10,393 nucleotides of DNA from the NCBI GenBank assembly GCA_015499985.1, contig JAAAUF010001204.1, positions 1 through 10,393 of the forward strand. The letters are read 5' to 3'. The DNA is from Haplosporangium gracile. Its lineage: Eukaryota; Mortierellomycota; Mortierellomycetes; Mortierellales; Mortierellaceae. Under the pieces are notes generated by a model. The model made no database searches and was not told the DNA's origin. It saw only the letters and a program-made list of their open reading frames with translations. This document shows, one piece after another, positions 7,296 through 10,393 of the stretch (position 1 is the first letter of the stretch; the number at the start of each line of letters is the position of its first letter). The position numbers were made by a program, and so were the translations under genes.

Positions 7296-8988
7296 ATGGG
7301 AAAGCATCAAAAGGACGACGACATTACCACCCTTGACGACATTCCCACGCTCGAGGAATGCTACAAGAAGTATCCCAAGCCGAGCAAAGGTAACCTGATT
7401 CGAAAAGCCTTTTGCCGCTTTCTTCGCAATGGCGCTCTCTCGTAACTCAAAGCTGGCCTTTTTTTTTTTTTTGAAGACTGCACCCTTTCTTTGAATGTCG
7501 AAAATCCGACCCCGACTGCTGTTACCCTTGCTTCCATTGCTCTTCCGTTTCGCTAACTCAAAATGCTGCATTCTCTCTACCAATGTAAACAGGCGACAAT
7601 GTTGAGTTTGCCCCCAACTCTCTTTGGAGCAAGCGCATCTCGATGTGGTAAGGATATCCTAATTGATCAAAGATCACCTTTATGATTACTTGCGGCAGGT
7701 GCACTTTTCTCTCCCTTTGTGAGCTATATCATTAACAATCGGCTGTTTTGTCGTACTTTCTTTATGCTTGATAGGAAGGGAGACATCACAACGCTCCAAA
7801 TCGACGCAGTCGGTGAGGCATTGTTGGGTTGTGATGTTCGTGCCTTCAGGGACTCAAATTGCAAGACCTAATTAATTGCTGAGCTGACCAACCTCTTCTT
7901 CCTCCCATTGCCATGCATCATAGTCAACGCTGCGAACGAGTCACTTCTCGGAGGAGGGGGTAGTACGTCAACAGGAAATCATGTTTATCAGGAGAATCGC
8001 TTTCGTGTCAGGACATAACAAAGCATGGAGTACGGTGTCTGACACGTTCACTTTCCTCTGTTGGTATAATAGTCGACGGAGCCATTCACAGGGCAGCTGG
8101 AAGAGAACTCCTAGAAGAATGCCGCAAACTCAGAGGATGCCCAACAGGAGTAAGTATCCTTTTCTTTGACGCAGGGCGATGGACGGCAGGGTCTGACTTT
8201 TTGCATCTGTCAAGTCGACTAAATCTAACATCGATCGCTTCGCTCATACTACTGTCATTAGGAAGCCAAGAGTACCAAGGCTTATAAGCTTCCCTCAAAA
8301 CGTAAGAACAATTTTTTGTCTTGATGTCCAGTCAGAGGCGAGGATATGTTGACTAGGACAAAGATTTGACATGGCCTTGATGTTGAACTCGCTTTTAGGA
8401 ATCATTCACACGGTTGGGCCGATTGGTGAGATCCCCGGCAGACTAAAGAGCTGCTATAACAGTGTCCTCGAGATCGTGAAGAATGAAAGCCTCAAGAGTG
8501 TTGTAAGTCGAGGCCCATGTTGACATTCTTTATATTGTGATATCGGATGATACTGGATGCGTATGTGGACGCGTTACTAATCAGTACTATAATTCCGTTT
8601 CTACATGCTTGGTATAGGCGTTTTGTTGCATCTCAACAGGAATCTATGGGTATGACAACAGGAGGGCGGCAGATGTGGCGCTGAGGACTGTTCGCGACTG
8701 GATGGACAGTCACCCCAAAGAAGCTCGCGAGGTAAAGTTTCAAGACGCCACTTTTCATCAACTACAAGGGGTTGGTTTCACGACTGCAGAGAGGGAATTG
8801 AAGTACGAACTGATAACCGACCAACGTAGTATTGCCTTGTTTTGTTCCAACCATAGATTGAGCGCATTGTGTTCTGCGTGTTCTTAGACAAAGACGTCCA
8901 GATCTACGAGACGCTGCTTCCTCGTTACTTCCCCAAGGATGGGGGGCAATCAAAGTCCTCAGACGCGGAGGAGGAGACGTCGGCCTGA
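7296..8988 (+). CDS. MacroD-type macrodomain protein, putative ADP-ribosyl / O-acetyl-ADP-ribose hydrolase, 9 exons
   Basis: Exons 7296-7389, 7593-7647, 7775-7812, 7924-7962, 8073-8149, 8262-8301, 8399-8502, 8618-8731 and 8857-8988 join into 230 codons. Residues about 51-215 form one macrodomain. Seen in order: KGDIT at 51-55, NAANESLLGGGGIDGAIHRA at 64-83, HTVGP at 118-122, STGIYGY at 155-161, CVFLDKD and YFP near the end. The NAAN asparagines and the Asp of GGGGIDG (D77) match substrate-binding and catalytic positions in MACROD1/2 and bacterial YmdB, enzymes that remove mono-ADP-ribose from acidic residues or deacetylate O-acetyl-ADP-ribose. The C-terminal tail is Ser/Glu-rich. The ATG at 7296 has a good context (CAGCCATGG) after a CT- then CA-rich leader. 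The frame is also open upstream to 6975. The choice of donor at 7963 is supported because it restores four glycines. Confidence 0.93.
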
Positions 8989-9522
8989 TAACAAGATTTG
9001 AATGTGTGAGCAAAGGATGTGGGGAACGGAGCAGGCTTGTGTCAGGGATAAATTTTACTTTTTCACACACTCCATGGCGCGCACCTAAATCGTCATTTCT
9101 CCACTTTCCCAAAGTTTTTTTTCTTGCTTCCTTTTTCTTTCGTCCTTAGCATACGCCCTCTCCTCCCTTCTTCGTTTCCCTGCAGACTTCCTGTCTATCG
9201 CATGTATCACTTCCTTAGCCGTACCTTTTCAACTACAGAAAAATAATACAACAGCAATCAAAAAGGGATACACCAGCAATGATATTGTTCTTGACAACCT
9301 CTTCTGCCTCTCTAAAAAGGATGCCAGGAGCTGGAAGTCTCTGGAGCAACTCTTTACTACAGCGACAGGGGCGTTTGACTTAAAGTAGGCACTACCGTGG
9401 CGCCTCTTCAGCATCTGCGAGCACAGGGCAAACCATTCTCAGAGCCGAGCTGTCCATCCCTCCACACCCAGCAAAGCATTTATCCTCATCCTTCACTCTG
9501 CTGGTGTCAAAAAGGGTTAATC
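8989..9522. other. No supported gene; macrodomain 3' flank
   Basis: T- and CT-rich DNA follows the macrodomain stop. A 61-codon minus frame (9229-9414) has a hydrophobic C-terminus but no ATG-linked context or family pattern that I recognise. No helicase continuation was found here on the minus strand. Confidence 0.45.
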
Positions 9523-9598
9523 TGTTTGACAACCCGGGTTGTTCGAATTATTTGATAGCCCCCTCCGTTTTCTGTACTAAGTCCATGTAACTCACTTT
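9523..9598 (+). repeat. Left inverted-repeat arm with 36 bp of extra sequence
   Basis: Blocks 9523-9535 and 9574-9598 match the right arm. The intervening 38 bp replaces the 2 bp found on the right. The junction makes a perfect 14-bp palindrome around CCCGGG at 9530-9543. Confidence 0.8.
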
Positions 9599-9880
9599 AT
9601 TTTGTTTTCAAGACAAAAACGTGTACAGGAGAGACCAACCCCATTGAGACAACTTGCTTTCCTTCGCGCTCCTTCGAAGTATCATTTTGTGCACCCTCAG
9701 AGGTGATCATTGGAGCGTTTGTGCTGAGATTGTGACTTTTTGGATACTGACAAGTCGAGGTGATGACGATATGGGACATGAGCTCAATGAATTGAACCGT
9801 AGGAAGATGGGCAACGAAATGAACGCATCAATAATGGGTTTATAACACTGCAACAAGGCGCTGTGGAGAAAAAAACAAAA

Positions 9881-9920
9881 AAAGTGAGTTACATGGACTT
9901 AGTACGAGGGTTGTCAAACA
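9881..9920 (-). repeat. Right inverted-repeat arm
   Basis: Reverse complement of the left-arm blocks, with blocks 9881-9905 and 9908-9920 separated by 2 bp. Its outer edge meets the end of the helicase-like reading frame. Confidence 0.8.
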
Positions 9921-9929
9921 CTGGCTTTT

Positions 9930-10393
9930 GAGATAGATACCAACAGTGTTTAAAGTCCGACCTTGGGACTTGTTGATAGTCATTGCAAAGGCATGTCGGA
10001 TAAGGAAGGAACTAGAGTCGCCGAATTTGAACGGCATATCGAGGTCAGAAGGGCAGATCGGAATGCGGGGAAGGAATACTTGATTGCCGGCATGTGTTCC
10101 TATGATGATAGTGGCTCCCAAGACGTATCGGGAGAGTGACGTACATATGAGTCGCGTACCATTGCAAGGACCTTCCTGTGGCAGGGGGTTACGAAGGAGT
10201 ATGACAGGACAACCCATGGTCAATCTCAGGCAGTGAGGAGGGAGCGAAGACGACTTGAGGCTGTTCAAAAACTCGATAGAAAACAGAGCGTCCACTCTAT
10301 CGTCCTCTTTATCGATAACGGAGTCCTGTGAAAAAAACTCCCTTGATTCCCCCTCTATGGCTGACATGATGTGGTTGTTGACTTCATCGACGT
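9930..10393 (-). pseudogene. Helitron/PIF1-type DNA helicase, C-terminal fragment, broken
   Basis: The minus frame is open from the window edge (5' end lies beyond 10393) for 154 codons. It carries signatures of the C-terminal helicase part of Helitron Rep/Hel proteins: EFLNSL, LPPH, GCPVILLRN, CNGTRL (10149-10166), PRIPICPSD, and MTINKSQG (about 9961-9983) followed by TLNTVGIYL. The usual continuation (a PVF-type motif and GQLYVALSR) is missing in frame. Right after VGIYL the reading shifts at an A-run: PVF appears one frame over (9924-9916) and then merges into the inverted-repeat arm. The full protein would unwind DNA during rolling-circle transposition; this copy cannot be complete. A host PIF1 gene is less likely given the CNGTRL-region wording typical of Helitron copies. 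Confidence 0.85.

Larger units (their letters stand above)
9523..9920. mobile_element. MITE-like segment bounded by two-part inverted repeats
   Basis: The outer 13 bp at 9523-9535 is the exact inverse of 9908-9920, and an inner 25 bp at 9574-9598 is the exact inverse of 9881-9905. Further weaker T-rich similarity follows inward. The two blocks are 2 bp apart on the right but 38 bp apart on the left. The segment abuts the broken end of a helicase gene. No target-site duplication is visible and no transposase is encoded, so a non-autonomous element or a rearranged duplicated end are both possible. Confidence 0.55.

Noticed and set aside
9597..9845. Small frames on both strands inside the inverted-repeat segment
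   Set aside because: About 60 codons each, not transposase-like, and mutually overlapping.
1..10393. CRISPR array, bacterial operon, Shine-Dalgarno sites, rRNA
   Set aside because: Spliced genes and fungal-type promoters show this is eukaryotic DNA; no spaced direct repeats or rRNA signatures were seen.

Overview
The window looks like nuclear DNA from an intron-dense fungus. Short spliceosomal introns (roughly 95-205 bp, GTAAGT/GTACGT-type donors, YAG acceptors) interrupt every well-supported gene, promoters are CT-rich, and the right edge carries a Helitron/PIF1-type helicase remnant. The long CAA microsatellite and the cysteine-rich metallothionein recall early-diverging (Mucoromycota, Mortierella-like) or basidiomycete genomes. 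That placement is inference only.

Layout, left to right. 1-332: no gene seen. 333-1885 (-): five-exon aprataxin/Hnt3-type DNA 5'-adenylate hydrolase, all four HIT histidines and a C-terminal C2H2 zinc finger present. 1886-3490: mostly empty, with one weak minus-strand fragment (2403-2624) that resembles a short-chain dehydrogenase nucleotide-binding start. 3493-3748: metallothionein promoter and leader, with a palindrome, a TATA box, a CT tract and 18 perfect CAA units. 3749-4827 (+): metallothionein with about 37 cysteines and three tandem 8-Cys repeats, a 464-bp first intron and a possible tiny last exon. 4828-5880: no supported gene. 5881-7053: unrecognised broken reading frames with splice-like signals, perhaps an eroded gene. 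7296-8988 (+): nine-exon MacroD-type macrodomain protein. 8989-9522: no supported gene. 9523-9920: a segment of about 400 bp bounded by inverted repeats. 9930-10393 (-): C-terminal part of a Helitron-type helicase, broken where the inverted-repeat segment starts.

The three well-supported genes are each transcribed from their own promoter and are not an operon. Aprataxin and the macrodomain protein both belong to families that remove adenosine-nucleotide adducts (5'-AMP from DNA ends; ADP-ribose from proteins or nucleic acids). Their closeness, about 5.4 kb apart and pointing away from each other, is notable but may be chance. The metallothionein between them is a metal-buffering protein with its own strong-looking promoter. 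Splice models were made by eye from splice consensus and protein family patterns; no database search was run.
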